Below, one piece after another: positions 41,527 through 49,301 of a stretch of 64,000 nucleotides of DNA (within the stretch, counting starts at the first letter, position 1; each line of letters starts with the position of its first letter). The DNA comes from Halopenitus persicus (GTDB lineage: Archaea > Halobacteriota > Halobacteria > Halobacteriales > Haloferacaceae). The notes beneath the pieces were generated by a model that saw only the letters and a program-made list of their open reading frames with translations, was not told the DNA's origin and ran no database searches. The stretch is taken from assembly GCF_002355635.1 (NCBI RefSeq), contig NZ_AP017558.1, positions 1,674,001 through 1,738,000 of the forward strand. The letters run 5' to 3'. The translations under genes and the position numbers were made by a program.

Positions 41527-42774
41527 TCAGTTTCCGGCGCTGATCGAGAAGAACTCGAAGTCGGCCGACCGGTCGTCGAACCGGTCGAGCAGGAACGGCT
41601 CACGCGGGAACGGCGGTTCGCTCCCCTCGAGGAGACAGCGGATGAGCGTCGCGGCGACCGGCGAGGTCATGATCCCGCGACCGTGGAAGCCGCTCGCGAC
41701 GATCAGGCCGTCGGGGGCGTCGTCGGGCGCGTCGATGATCGGCCGCGTGTCGGGCGTCGCGCCGTCGACCCCGGCCCAGCCGTCGACGAGTCGCATCGGC
41801 CCGGGGGAATCGACGAACCGCGGCACGAGGGCGGCGACGTGGTCGCGGAACGCCTCGTCGGCGGACCGGCTCGCGCCGTCGGGGTCGTCCTCGGCGAACG
41901 ACCAGCCGCCGACGAGCAGATCGCCGTTCGCCTCCGGCCGGAAGTAGACGTGCTCGCCGGGGATCCACCCCATCGGGAACGACGACGGGAGGTCCTCGGG
42001 CGGCCGCAGGACGAGACACTGCGTCCGGTAGGGCCGGATCGGGAGCTGGAGGTGATCGGCGAGCAGGTCCCGCGTCCGCCACCCCGCCGCCGCGACGACG
42101 TGGTCGCACTCGATGGTCCCGTGGTCGTCGGTCCCGACGCCGACGATCGCTGCGTCCCCGGTCCCCGCCGCGCCGTCGACCACGAGCCCGTTCACGGTCA
42201 CGTCGGTCTCGAACCGCGCGCCCGCCTCGGTCGCCTCGGACTGGACCGTGGTCGCCAGCGTGTACGGATCCACGTGGCCGGTGCCACCGTATCGGGCGAC
42301 CCCGACGAACTCGTCCATGTCGATCCCCGGCCATCGGTCCCGGGCGTCCGCGGCCTCGAGGAAGGCCACGTCGACGCCGTTCCCGCGCTGTCGCTCGACG
42401 CGGGCACGGACGGTCTCCTCGCGCTCGGGCGTCACCAGCTCCACGCTCGGGATCTCGGCGAACTCGAAGGCGCCGGTTCCGTCGTAGGCCCGGAAGAAGT
42501 CGAGCCCGTGGGTCGCGATCGACGGGTAGTCCGGATAGGAGGGGACCATCGTGATCTCGCCGGCCGCCCGCGCGGTCGCGCCCTGGGCGATCCCGTCCCG
42601 TTCGAGGACGAGCACGCGATGCGTGTCCGCGAGCTCCCGGGCGACCATACAGCCGATGATGCCGCCGCCGATGACGACGACGCGGGGCTCGTCGCTTTCC
42701 GTGCCGTCCTCGCTTTCCGCTCCGTCGCCGTCGAACCCGATCGACGCGTTCGTCCCGTCGCGTTCGGCTCCCAT
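41527..42774 (-). CDS. FAD-dependent oxidoreductase (D-amino-acid/glycine oxidase family)
   Basis: 415 residues. After an acidic 28-residue tail, VVVIGGGIIGCMVARELAD binds FAD; GATARAAGEI, GHVDPYTLATTV, GWRTRDLL, PYRTQCLVLRPP, HVYFRPEANGDLLVGGWSF and GFHGRGIMTSPV match DAO-family oxidases/dehydrogenases. Likely oxidises a secondary amine or amino acid (sarcosine, glycine, or polyamine-related). First of several nitrogen-catabolism genes on this strand. Confidence 0.88.
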   Translation of the reverse strand: MGAERDGTNASIGFDGDGAESEDGTESDEPRVVVIGGGIIGCMVARELADTHRVLVLERDGIAQGATARAAGEITMVPSYPDYPSIATHGLDFFRAYDGTGAFEFAEIPSVELVTPEREETVRARVERQRGNGVDVAFLEAADARDRWPGIDMDEFVGVARYGGTGHVDPYTLATTVQSEATEAGARFETDVTVNGLVVDGAAGTGDAAIVGVGTDDHGTIECDHVVAAAGWRTRDLLADHLQLPIRPYRTQCLVLRPPEDLPSSFPMGWIPGEHVYFRPEANGDLLVGGWSFAEDDPDGASRSADEAFRDHVAALVPRFVDSPGPMRLVDGWAGVDGATPDTRPIIDAPDDAPDGLIVASGFHGRGIMTSPVAATLIRCLLEGSEPPFPREPFLLDRFDDRSADFEFFSISAGN

Positions 42775-42825
42775 CGTTAGTGCGCCCCCGTCGTTCGCGT
42801 CATCGTTCGTCCTCGTGCGTCATCG

Positions 42826-44208
42826 TTAGTACTCGTGATCGACCGCGCGGAAGGCGTCCTCGGCGACCTCGAGCGCGTCGTCGATCTGCTCGTCGGTGTG
42901 GCTGTAGGTGGTGAAGAACCGCTCGCCCTGCATCGGGTTCCCGAAGAGGACGCCGTCGGCGGCCGCCTCGAGCCACCAGTCGGCGAACCGGTCCTCGTTC
43001 GCGTGCCAGGTGTCGCGGTAGGACGCGATCTCGTGGTCGGTCATGTACACCTGTCCCATCGACCCGATGTGCTGGACGTTCACCGGCAGGCCGACGTCGT
43101 CGGCCACCTCCTGGAGCCCGGTGAACAGCCGGTCGCCGAGCCGGTCGATGTGTTCGTAGACGTCACGGCCATCCAGGATCTCGAGCGTCTTGAGCCCCGC
43201 CGCGGCCGCGACGGGATGCCCGTTGTACGTGCCGCCGTGGAACGCCGAGGAGTTCCACTTCGAGGCCTCCTCCTTGCGTGGCGGAATGATCTCCTCCATG
43301 ATGTCGGCGCGACCCCCGAACCCGGCGACCTGGTAGCCGCCGCCCGCGGCCTTCGCGAACGTCGTCATGTCCGGCGTGATCCCGAACCGTCCCTGTGCGG
43401 AACCCGGACCGAGCCGGAAGCCGGTCATCACCTCGTCCCAGATCAGGACGATGCCGAGCTCCTCGGTGAGGTCCCGGAGGAACTCGTGGTAGCCGTCACG
43501 GGGCTTCAGACAGCCACACGAGAACATCACCGGTTCGATGATCACGGCGGCCATGTCGTCGGCGTGCTTGCGCAGGATCCGCTCGGTCGCCTCCTTGTCG
43601 TTGAACGGGATGGCGACCATCATTTCGCTGACCGCGTCCGGGATCCCGGTCCCGTAGGGGACGGTGTTCGGCTCCTCGGCCGGCCCGAGCGCCTCCTCGC
43701 TGGCGTAGACGCTCTGGAGCGCGTAGTCGTGTGCGCCCGCGTATCCGCCCTCCGGCTTCGCGACCTTCTCCTTGCCCGTGTACGAGCGGGCGACGCGCAT
43801 CGCGTGCATCGTCGCCTCGGTGCCGCTGTTGGCCATCCGGACGCGCTCGATCGACGGGGTCATCTCCGTCACCTTCTCCATGAACTCGATCGCGACGGGC
43901 TGTGGCGTCGCGGTCAGGTCGCTCGCGTCGACCTGCCGTTTCACCGCCTCACGGACCTCCGGATGGCCGTGGCCGAGGATGATCGGGCCGAGCGCGAGCA
44001 GGAAGTCGAGGTACTCGTTCCCGTCCATGTCCGTGACGTAGGAGCCGTCCGTTTCCTCGACGTAGAACGGGTACGGGTCGAACGACCGGACGTTCGACTC
44101 GACGCCCAGCGGCGTTACCGACGACGCGCGCTCGTGAAACGACCGGCTGTTCGAGGTCCGTTCGCGTAACCGCTTCGCGTGATCGTGCTCGTTGTCTCCG
44201 AGACTCAT
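42826..44208 (-). CDS. Class III aminotransferase (glutamate-1-semialdehyde aminomutase-like)
   Basis: 460 residues from ATG 44208, 28 bp after a TATA box; an ATG three codons upstream is less likely. PLP enzyme: MANSGTEATMHAMR, GYAGAHDYAL, IIEPVMFSCGC, LIWDEVMTGFRLGPG and the Schiff-base Lys in TTFAKAAGGGYQVAGFGG. Similar to GSA aminomutase but the position and long tail fit catabolic omega- or beta-amino-acid transaminases. Neighbours (amine oxidase, guanidino-enzyme homolog, aldehyde dehydrogenase) favour polyamine or omega-amino-acid breakdown. Confidence 0.9.
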   Translation of the reverse strand: MSLGDNEHDHAKRLRERTSNSRSFHERASSVTPLGVESNVRSFDPYPFYVEETDGSYVTDMDGNEYLDFLLALGPIILGHGHPEVREAVKRQVDASDLTATPQPVAIEFMEKVTEMTPSIERVRMANSGTEATMHAMRVARSYTGKEKVAKPEGGYAGAHDYALQSVYASEEALGPAEEPNTVPYGTGIPDAVSEMMVAIPFNDKEATERILRKHADDMAAVIIEPVMFSCGCLKPRDGYHEFLRDLTEELGIVLIWDEVMTGFRLGPGSAQGRFGITPDMTTFAKAAGGGYQVAGFGGRADIMEEIIPPRKEEASKWNSSAFHGGTYNGHPVAAAAGLKTLEILDGRDVYEHIDRLGDRLFTGLQEVADDVGLPVNVQHIGSMGQVYMTDHEIASYRDTWHANEDRFADWWLEAAADGVLFGNPMQGERFFTTYSHTDEQIDDALEVAEDAFRAVDHEY

Positions 44209-44230
44209 TGTCACCACCGATGGCAGGAGA

Positions 44231-44240
44231 TGAAATAAAT
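44231..44240 (-). promoter_or_regulatory. TATA box of the class III aminotransferase gene
   Basis: atttatttca on the minus strand, centred 28 bp upstream of ATG 44208. It predicts a leaderless transcript that is separate from the lrp operon, whose 3' hairpin lies ~90 bp further upstream. Confidence 0.65.
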
Positions 44241-44323
44241 CTTTGCCAAAATTGTCCTATATCCGAAATTCGTACGGAAATAAATGCGACAAAACGTTAA
44301 CAGTTCGAAACCCCCGGTCAAAA

Positions 44324-44381
44324 CCGCTCGAACGAACCCCGATCGGGCGGCTCACTCCCCGATCGGGGTTCGTTCGAGCGG
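44324..44381 (-). terminator. 24-bp perfect inverted repeat spanning the end of the guanidino-enzyme gene
   Basis: Arms ccgctcgaacgaaccccgat(cggg) (44324-44347) and its exact complement (44358-44381) are separated by ten bases that contain the stop codon. On the minus strand, a TTTT run follows the hairpin. The right arm encodes the last residues of the protein (LERTPIG), so the left arm looks like an inverted copy of the gene's own 3' end. A terminator role between this operon and the aminotransferase gene is plausible. Confidence 0.8.
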
Positions 44382-45242
44382 CAGGACGAGCCCCTTCGGG
44401 CCGCCCCCGGCCTTCCGGATCTCCTGCATCGTCAGCTCGATGACCTCGAATCCGCGTGCCTCGAGGGCCCTCCGCACCTCGTGGTTGCCCGAGGAGATCA
44501 CGATCGTTCCCGGCTCGATGACGATCGTGCTCGTTGCCCGGTTCCGCTGTTCGCGCATCGGGACGGGGATCGTGTCGATCCCGCGGTCGTGGAGCGTGTC
44601 GAGGAACTCCGGCGGGACGGCCTCGGAGTAGACGAGCGCCAGATCCGGCGCGACCATGCTGAACACCAGCGCCAAATGCGTCTGTCCGGTGCTTTCGGTG
44701 CTGCCGAAGATCGGAACCTCGATGACGTCGATCCCGAACGTCTCGAGCACCGTCCGGACCTGCCGGATCCCGGCCGCGTTCGTCGTTCGTGATCGACCGA
44801 TAGCGACGGTCTCCTCGTCGATCCACACCATGTTTCCGGCCTCGAATCCCCCGTCGCCGTGGACGCTGTGGTAGATCGGCGCCCCGAGCTCGATCACCCG
44901 TTCGCTGAGCCGCCGTTCCTCGCCGTGGCGCGTCTCCTCGACCATCTTGCCGACCACGATCCCGCCCCCGATCGCGAAGCCGACGTCCCGGACGAACAGC
45001 GACTCCGCGAGGTGGTCGAACGCCTCCGTCAGGTGATGGATCTCGACGCCGTGATCCTCGAGGACCTCGACGAGCGCTCGGTGTTCCTTGGCGGCTCGCT
45101 CCTGGCGTGGCAGGCCGTCCCAGTTCCACGCGTCAGGGTCGACGACGGTGTTGAACTCCGCGCCGGGTTCGTGGACGAGCACGCGTTCGAGCCGGCCGTA
45201 CTCCGAGCGCACCGACGGTTCCAGATCCCAGACGTCGCTCAT
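44352..45242 (-). CDS. Arginine deiminase/amidinotransferase-fold protein lacking the catalytic cysteine
   Basis: 296 residues. The pentein-fold order is clear: GRLERVLVHEPG, ESLFVRDVGFAIGGGIVVGK, GDGGFEAGNMVWIDEETVAIGRSRTTN, QTHLALVFSMVAPD (family His kept in THLA) and a C-terminal GGGPKGLVLPLERTP. In active arginine deiminases, DDAH and agmatine deiminases this last block has the nucleophilic Cys (pattern GGG-x-x-C-x-x-x-P). Here that position is Gly284. It starts by ATGA overlap with the lrp gene. Either a non-catalytic regulator or an enzyme with altered chemistry. Confidence 0.85.
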   Translation of the reverse strand: MSDVWDLEPSVRSEYGRLERVLVHEPGAEFNTVVDPDAWNWDGLPRQERAAKEHRALVEVLEDHGVEIHHLTEAFDHLAESLFVRDVGFAIGGGIVVGKMVEETRHGEERRLSERVIELGAPIYHSVHGDGGFEAGNMVWIDEETVAIGRSRTTNAAGIRQVRTVLETFGIDVIEVPIFGSTESTGQTHLALVFSMVAPDLALVYSEAVPPEFLDTLHDRGIDTIPVPMREQRNRATSTIVIEPGTIVISSGNHEVRRALEARGFEVIELTMQEIRKAGGGPKGLVLPLERTPIGE

Positions 45243-45697
45243 TCGTGATCGTTGACCCGGAGGGTGTGTTCCTCCTTCACGCTGCGTAACGCGACGTCGG
45301 TCGACGTGTCCTCGACGCCGTCGTACTGGCCGATCTTCCGGAGGAGTTCGGTGAGCTCCTTCCGGTCGGCGACCCGGACCTTCAAGAGGAGGTCGGCGTC
45401 CCCGGTCAGCTCGTGGATCTCCTGAATGGCCGTGACCTCGACGAGCCGCTCGGCGACCTCCGAGGAGCGGCCGGCGATCGTGTTCACCCGCACGAACCCG
45501 ACCTCGTTGCGGCCGAGCAGGTCGGGATCCAGCACTGCGCGGTACTCGCGGATGTATCCCTCCTCCTCCAGCGCGTTCGTTCGTTCGTGGATCGTCGCCG
45601 TCCCCATATCGAGCCGTCTGGCGATCTCCGAGAGCGCAGCGCGGCCGTCAGCCTGCAGGATGGCGAGGATCTTTCGATCGACCTCGTCGAGGTCCAT
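45239..45697 (-). CDS. Lrp/AsnC-family transcriptional regulator
   Basis: 152 residues from ATG 45697 (MDLDEVDRKILAILQADGR); the frame is open for 51 more codons but lacks halophilic composition and Lrp homology. HTH: ALSEIARRLDMGTATIHERTNALEEEGYI. RAM effector domain: GFVRVNTIAGRSSEVAERL, IHELTGDADLLLKVRV. Binds an amino acid and controls the linked gene or local catabolic genes. 4-bp overlap with the next gene. Leader ~58 nt; the promoter is flanked by an inverted repeat. Confidence 0.93.
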   Translation of the reverse strand: MDLDEVDRKILAILQADGRAALSEIARRLDMGTATIHERTNALEEEGYIREYRAVLDPDLLGRNEVGFVRVNTIAGRSSEVAERLVEVTAIQEIHELTGDADLLLKVRVADRKELTELLRKIGQYDGVEDTSTDVALRSVKEEHTLRVNDHE

Positions 45698-45763
45698 ATG
45701 GACCGGTGCAGTCGCGTCCCCCCTAGGTGTTTTGTTTGACGCCACGGTATCCGTTCGGATCAA

Positions 45764-45801
45764 TGACCCCTGGGAACATAATATTTCCTTAAATGGGGTC
45801 A
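45764..45801 (-). promoter_or_regulatory. Promoter and inverted-repeat operator of the lrp operon
   Basis: TGACCCC (45764-45770) and GGGGTCA (45795-45801) are exact complements flanking an AT-rich core that reads ggaaatattatgttccc on the minus strand and includes the TATA box. A dimeric regulator bound here would cover the promoter; autoregulation by the Lrp protein is the obvious candidate. AT-rich DNA continues to about 45858 (tgatatactcgttgtatac). Confidence 0.6.
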
Positions 45802-45877
45802 TCGTCGTAGATCTATCTGATATACTCGTTGTATACAAAAGGTATTTCACACACTATCCGGTATACCCCACGAGACA

Positions 45878-46138
45878 ATGGGACGTGATACCACTCGGAA
45901 GGCGTCGGGAGTCGACGTCACCCACGATCAGGAGGGGGTGCTGACGATGAGCGACCGGATTGCCGTGATGCACGACGGGCGAATCGAACGGCTCGGCACG
46001 GCGACGGAGATCTACGAGGAGCCGGCGACGGAGTTCGTCGCCGACTTCATCGGCGAAACGAACCAGATCCGCGGCACGTACGGCGAGACCGTCCGCCTCG
46101 GTTGGGCGGCCGACAACTGCGTCGTCCTCTCCGAGTGA
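45878..46138 (+). pseudogene. Remnant of a PotA-type ABC transporter ATPase
   Basis: The frame reads [20 protein letters not shown] and [20 protein letters not shown] then [17 protein letters not shown], which is the H-loop and D-loop region of spermidine/putrescine- or iron-type ABC ATPases followed by the start of the TOBE domain. It then jumps to [14 protein letters not shown], which looks like the TOBE end. The Walker A, signature and Walker B regions (~230 residues) and the middle of TOBE are missing. The ATG at 45878 is fortuitous. Most likely a deletion scar of a transporter operon next to the aldehyde dehydrogenase. Confidence 0.8.
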
Positions 46139-46208
46139 GACCGCGACCCTCCCCTCGACGAACCGATATGGAACCGATTCGACGGCCGCGACACACGACA
46201 CGATACGG

Positions 46209-47708
46209 ATGCACTACACAGGCACGCTACGGGAGACGCACGCACAGGCACGCGAGGACATCGACCGCGAGTTCGGCGCCGTCATCGACGGCGAAACACG
46301 GTCTGCGGCGTCCGGCGAGACGTTCGAGCCGACCGACCCCGCGGTAAACGAACCGATCACGACGGTCGCCAGCTGCGACGAGGCCGACGTGAACGCCGCG
46401 GTCGAGGCCGCCGACGCGGCGGCCGCGGACTGGGGTGCTATGGACGCGACCGACCGCGGCGACCTGCTCCGCGAGTGGGTCGCCGCGATGCGTGACCACC
46501 TCGACGAGTTCGCCCTCCTCGGCGCCCTCGAGGTGGGGAAGCCGCTCGAGTTCGCCCGCGCGGACGTCGAGAACGGGCTCGATTTCTTCGAGTACTACGC
46601 CAGCGTCGCGGTCGCCGAGACGGGCGAGCACGTCCGGACCGGCGACGACTCCCACGCCTACGTCCGCCACGAGCCGTACGGCGTCACCGGACAGATCCTG
46701 CCGTGGAACTATCCGATCCTCCTGATGGGCTGGAAGGTCGGCGCCGCACTCGCGGCCGGCAACACGGCGGTCGTGAAGCCGCCCAGCCCGGCACCGCTCT
46801 CGGTCATCCTCGCCGGACAGCTTGCCGCCGAGACCCTCCCGGACGGCGTAGTGAACGTCGTCCCCGGGTCGGGATCCGCCGTCGGCGATCCGCTCATCGA
46901 CCATCCGCGAGTCGGGAAGATTTCCTTCACCGGGTCGGTCCCGGTCGGCCAGGAGATCATGCGGACCGCGGCGGACACGGTGACGCCGGTGACCCTCGAG
47001 CTCGGCGGGAAGAACCCCTTCATCGTCTTCCCCGACGCCGACGTCGAAGAGGCGGCGGCGACGGTCGCGACCGGCGGGATGTACAACGCCGGCCAGTCGT
47101 GTGACTCCGCGACCCGGATCCTGGTCCACGAGGACGTCGAGGAGGCGTTCCGCGAGGCCTACCTCGACGAACTCGACGGCTGGGAGCCCGGCGATCCCCT
47201 CGCGGAGGGCACGACGATGGGGCCGCTCGCGTACGCGGGCCACGCCGAGAGCGTCGACGACTACGTCGACCTCGGCCGCGAGGAGGGGGCGACGCTGCTC
47301 CGCGGCGGCCCCCTCGAGGACGGGGAGTACGCCGAGGGCGCCTATTACCGGCCGACGGTGTTCGACGACGTCGATCCGGAAATGCGGATCGCCCAGGAGG
47401 AGGTGTTCGGACCGGTTCAGTTCCTCTTCACCTTCTCCGAGTACGAGGAGGCGATCGAGATCGCGAACGACGTCGAGTACGGACTCACCGCCGGCGTCGC
47501 GACCGGAAATCCCTCGGTTGCCCACCGTGCGGCCGCCGACGTGGAGGCCGGCAGCGTCTGGGTGAACCGCTACTTCGGGACCATCCCCGGCACGCCCTTC
47601 GGCGGGTTCAAACAGTCCGGCTTCGGCCGCGAGTGTGCCGCACAGGCCATCGAGGAACACCAGCGCGCGAAGTCGGTCAATATGGCGATCGACGACCCCC
47701 CGTACTAG
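46209..47708 (+). CDS. NAD(P)-dependent aldehyde dehydrogenase
   Basis: 499 residues. GVTGQILPWNYPILLMGWK (cofactor/active site Asn), VKPPSPAPLSV, FTGSVPVGQEI, catalytic Glu264 (TLELGGKNPF) and nucleophile Cys298 (NAGQSCDSATR), EEVFGPV, and the C-terminal GGFKQSGFGRE. Normal length for the superfamily. Similar to betaine-, gamma-aminobutyraldehyde- and succinate-semialdehyde dehydrogenases. The context (PotA remnant, transaminase, Lrp) favours oxidation of an aldehyde from amine breakdown. Confidence 0.93.
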   Translation: MHYTGTLRETHAQAREDIDREFGAVIDGETRSAASGETFEPTDPAVNEPITTVASCDEADVNAAVEAADAAAADWGAMDATDRGDLLREWVAAMRDHLDEFALLGALEVGKPLEFARADVENGLDFFEYYASVAVAETGEHVRTGDDSHAYVRHEPYGVTGQILPWNYPILLMGWKVGAALAAGNTAVVKPPSPAPLSVILAGQLAAETLPDGVVNVVPGSGSAVGDPLIDHPRVGKISFTGSVPVGQEIMRTAADTVTPVTLELGGKNPFIVFPDADVEEAAATVATGGMYNAGQSCDSATRILVHEDVEEAFREAYLDELDGWEPGDPLAEGTTMGPLAYAGHAESVDDYVDLGREEGATLLRGGPLEDGEYAEGAYYRPTVFDDVDPEMRIAQEEVFGPVQFLFTFSEYEEAIEIANDVEYGLTAGVATGNPSVAHRAAADVEAGSVWVNRYFGTIPGTPFGGFKQSGFGRECAAQAIEEHQRAKSVNMAIDDPPY

Positions 47709-47724
47709 CGAATATTCTTCGCTA
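47706..47724 (+). terminator. Stem-loop overlapping the aldehyde dehydrogenase stop codon
   Basis: TAGCGAA-tattc-TTCGCTA is a perfect 7-bp stem with 5-nt loop that includes the TAG stop. An A-rich then AT-rich tract follows (ccaaaaaacgaaatatattc). Could form in the RNA 3' end; archaeal termination usually depends on T-runs, so its role is uncertain. Confidence 0.5.
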
Positions 47725-47807
47725 ACTGGGCCAAAAAACGAAATATATTCGTCCCCCGTCGGTGTGGGACGATTCGGCGAGCGCTCGGCACCCCGCGACC
47801 GGACTGT

Positions 47808-48263
47808 CTATTCGACGTCGATCCGGTGGCCGTCAGCGTCGGCGTCGGTCTTCGGAAGCTCGACGGTCAACACGCCGTTGGTGTACGTCGCCTCGGCGGC
47901 CGTCTCGTCGACGTCGATCGGGAGCCGGATCCGTCGGGAGACGGACCGGCGTCGCCGCTCACGCCGGTGATACTCGATGGCGTCCTCCTCGGCGTCGCTC
48001 TCGGCCGACTCCTCCCGTTCAGCCGTGATCGTGAGCGTTCGGTCCGAGGCCGTGACCTCGATGTCGTCGCGGTCGTATCCGGGGAGATCCGCGGTGACGG
48101 TGACCGCCGACTCGTCCTCGGCGACGTCGACGGTGATCCCCCGTCCGAGGCCCGACTCGAGGTCGCCGAACCCGGCCTCGAGGTCGCCGCCGATCCGTTC
48201 GAACTCGCGGCTCATCCGTTCGAACAGCCGTTCCATCTCCTCGAAGGGGTCTCGTCGCGTCAT
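47808..48263 (-). CDS. Hsp20/alpha-crystallin chaperone
   Basis: 151 residues from ATG 48263 (MTRRDPFEEMERLFERM, a usual haloarchaeal sHSP start). Alpha-crystallin domain ~50-145: ADLPGYDRDDIEVTASDRTL, RRIRLPIDVDETAAEATYTN, GVLTVELPK (A-x-x-x-n-GVL motif). An acidic/basic insert EESAESDAEEDAIEYHRRER lies mid-domain. ATP-independent holdase for unfolding proteins. A tatata element lies only ~8 bp upstream of the ATG; if used, translation might begin at Met9 instead. Confidence 0.9.
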   Translation of the reverse strand: MTRRDPFEEMERLFERMSREFERIGGDLEAGFGDLESGLGRGITVDVAEDESAVTVTADLPGYDRDDIEVTASDRTLTITAEREESAESDAEEDAIEYHRRERRRRSVSRRIRLPIDVDETAAEATYTNGVLTVELPKTDADADGHRIDVE

Positions 48264-48345
48264 ACCTGTATATAGGCTGCCGATCGCCTTGAACGTTGCC
48301 GGCCGTCGGCGGTGGTCCGTCCGCCGCGGAGCCGGTTTGCCGGTG

Positions 48346-48393
48346 CCGGTCACGCCACGTGCGTCGTGTCCGGTCACACCACGTGCGTCGTGT
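48346..48393 (-). repeat. 24-bp tandem duplication of the pheA 3' end
   Basis: Two copies of ccggtcac(g/a)ccacgtgcgtcgtgt differ at one base. The right copy holds the last pheA codons and stop (48374-48376); the left copy repeats them, with its own stop at 48350-48352. Same arrangement as at folA. Confidence 0.92.
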
Positions 48394-49195
48394 CGTAGGA
48401 CCCGAGCACGCGCACCCAGCCGTCGGCCGCGATCCCCTCGAGCGTCTCGAGGGCGTCCTTCGTGCGCGGCTCGTAGAGGCCGGCCTCGACGTCGAAATGG
48501 AAGAGGTAATCGCCGAGTCGGTTTCCGCTCGGGCGCGACTCCACCCGCGAGAGGTTCACGTCCCGGTCGGCGAACGCCTCCAGCATCTCCAGCAGCAGCC
48601 CGGGATAGTTCGCGTCGGGATAGACGATGAGGGTCGTCTTGCCGCCGGCCTCGCTGCGGGCCGACTCGGGGGCGACGACGAGGAACCGGGTCGCGTTCGA
48701 GGAGCGGTCCTGGATGTCCTCGGCGAGGATCCGGAGGCTCGTCCCCTCGCCGTCGAGCGGCTCGGCGTTGTCCGGGTGGCCGATACCGGCGACGCGGGCG
48801 TCATCGCGGGCGCGCTCGACCCCCCGGGCCGTCGAGGCGACCGCCTCCCGGTCGACGTCGGGGTATTCCCGCTCGAGGTAGGAGCGACACTGTGCCAGCG
48901 CCTGCGAGTGGCTCGCGACCACGTCGAAGTCCTCCGCCTGCGCCAACAGCGCGTGCCGGATCGGCGTCACGATCTCCTGGACGACCGCGACCTCCTCGTC
49001 AGCCAGCGCGTCGAGGCTCTCCGTGACGGACCCCTCGATGCTGTTCTCGATGGGGACGACGCCACGGTCGAAGGACCCATCCGAGACGGACTCGACGATC
49101 GCCGTGACCGACTCGCGGAACGACACGTCGTCTGCGACTGCCCGTGCGGCGCGATGCGAGTAGGTGCCGGCGGGGCCCAGCGTGACAACGTTCAT
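48374..49195 (-). CDS. pheA: Prephenate dehydratase with ACT domain
   Basis: 273 residues. Catalytic part ~1-175: LGPAGTYSHRAAR, GVVPIENSIEGSV, HALLAQAE, HSQALAQCRSYLE, ASTARGVERA and the Thr-Arg-Phe (NATRFLVV). ACT domain ~185-270 with NLSRVESRPS and YLFHFDVE, the phenylalanine-sensing fold that gives feedback control. Converts prephenate to phenylpyruvate. Stands alone, without chorismate mutase fusion, as in other archaea. Confidence 0.95.
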   Translation of the reverse strand: MNVVTLGPAGTYSHRAARAVADDVSFRESVTAIVESVSDGSFDRGVVPIENSIEGSVTESLDALADEEVAVVQEIVTPIRHALLAQAEDFDVVASHSQALAQCRSYLEREYPDVDREAVASTARGVERARDDARVAGIGHPDNAEPLDGEGTSLRILAEDIQDRSSNATRFLVVAPESARSEAGGKTTLIVYPDANYPGLLLEMLEAFADRDVNLSRVESRPSGNRLGDYLFHFDVEAGLYEPRTKDALETLEGIAADGWVRVLGSYDTTHVV

Positions 49196-49301
49196 CGTTC
49201 GCAGTAGCCGGGCGGGGTGGAAAAACGTGCCGAAGGCGGGTGATCGCGATCCCCGCGACTCCGGGCGCGCGGTGTTCTCAGCGCCGTTCGACCCGCCGTT
49301 C

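Noticed and set aside
46227-47660. 477-residue open frame opposite the aldehyde dehydrogenase
   Set aside because: Sense frame has all catalytic residues; antisense lacks any family pattern.
48267-48276. tatata as the promoter of the first Hsp20 gene
   Set aside because: It is only ~8 bp from the conserved ATG; accepting it would require a start at Met9, which lacks the typical N-terminus. Left as uncertain.
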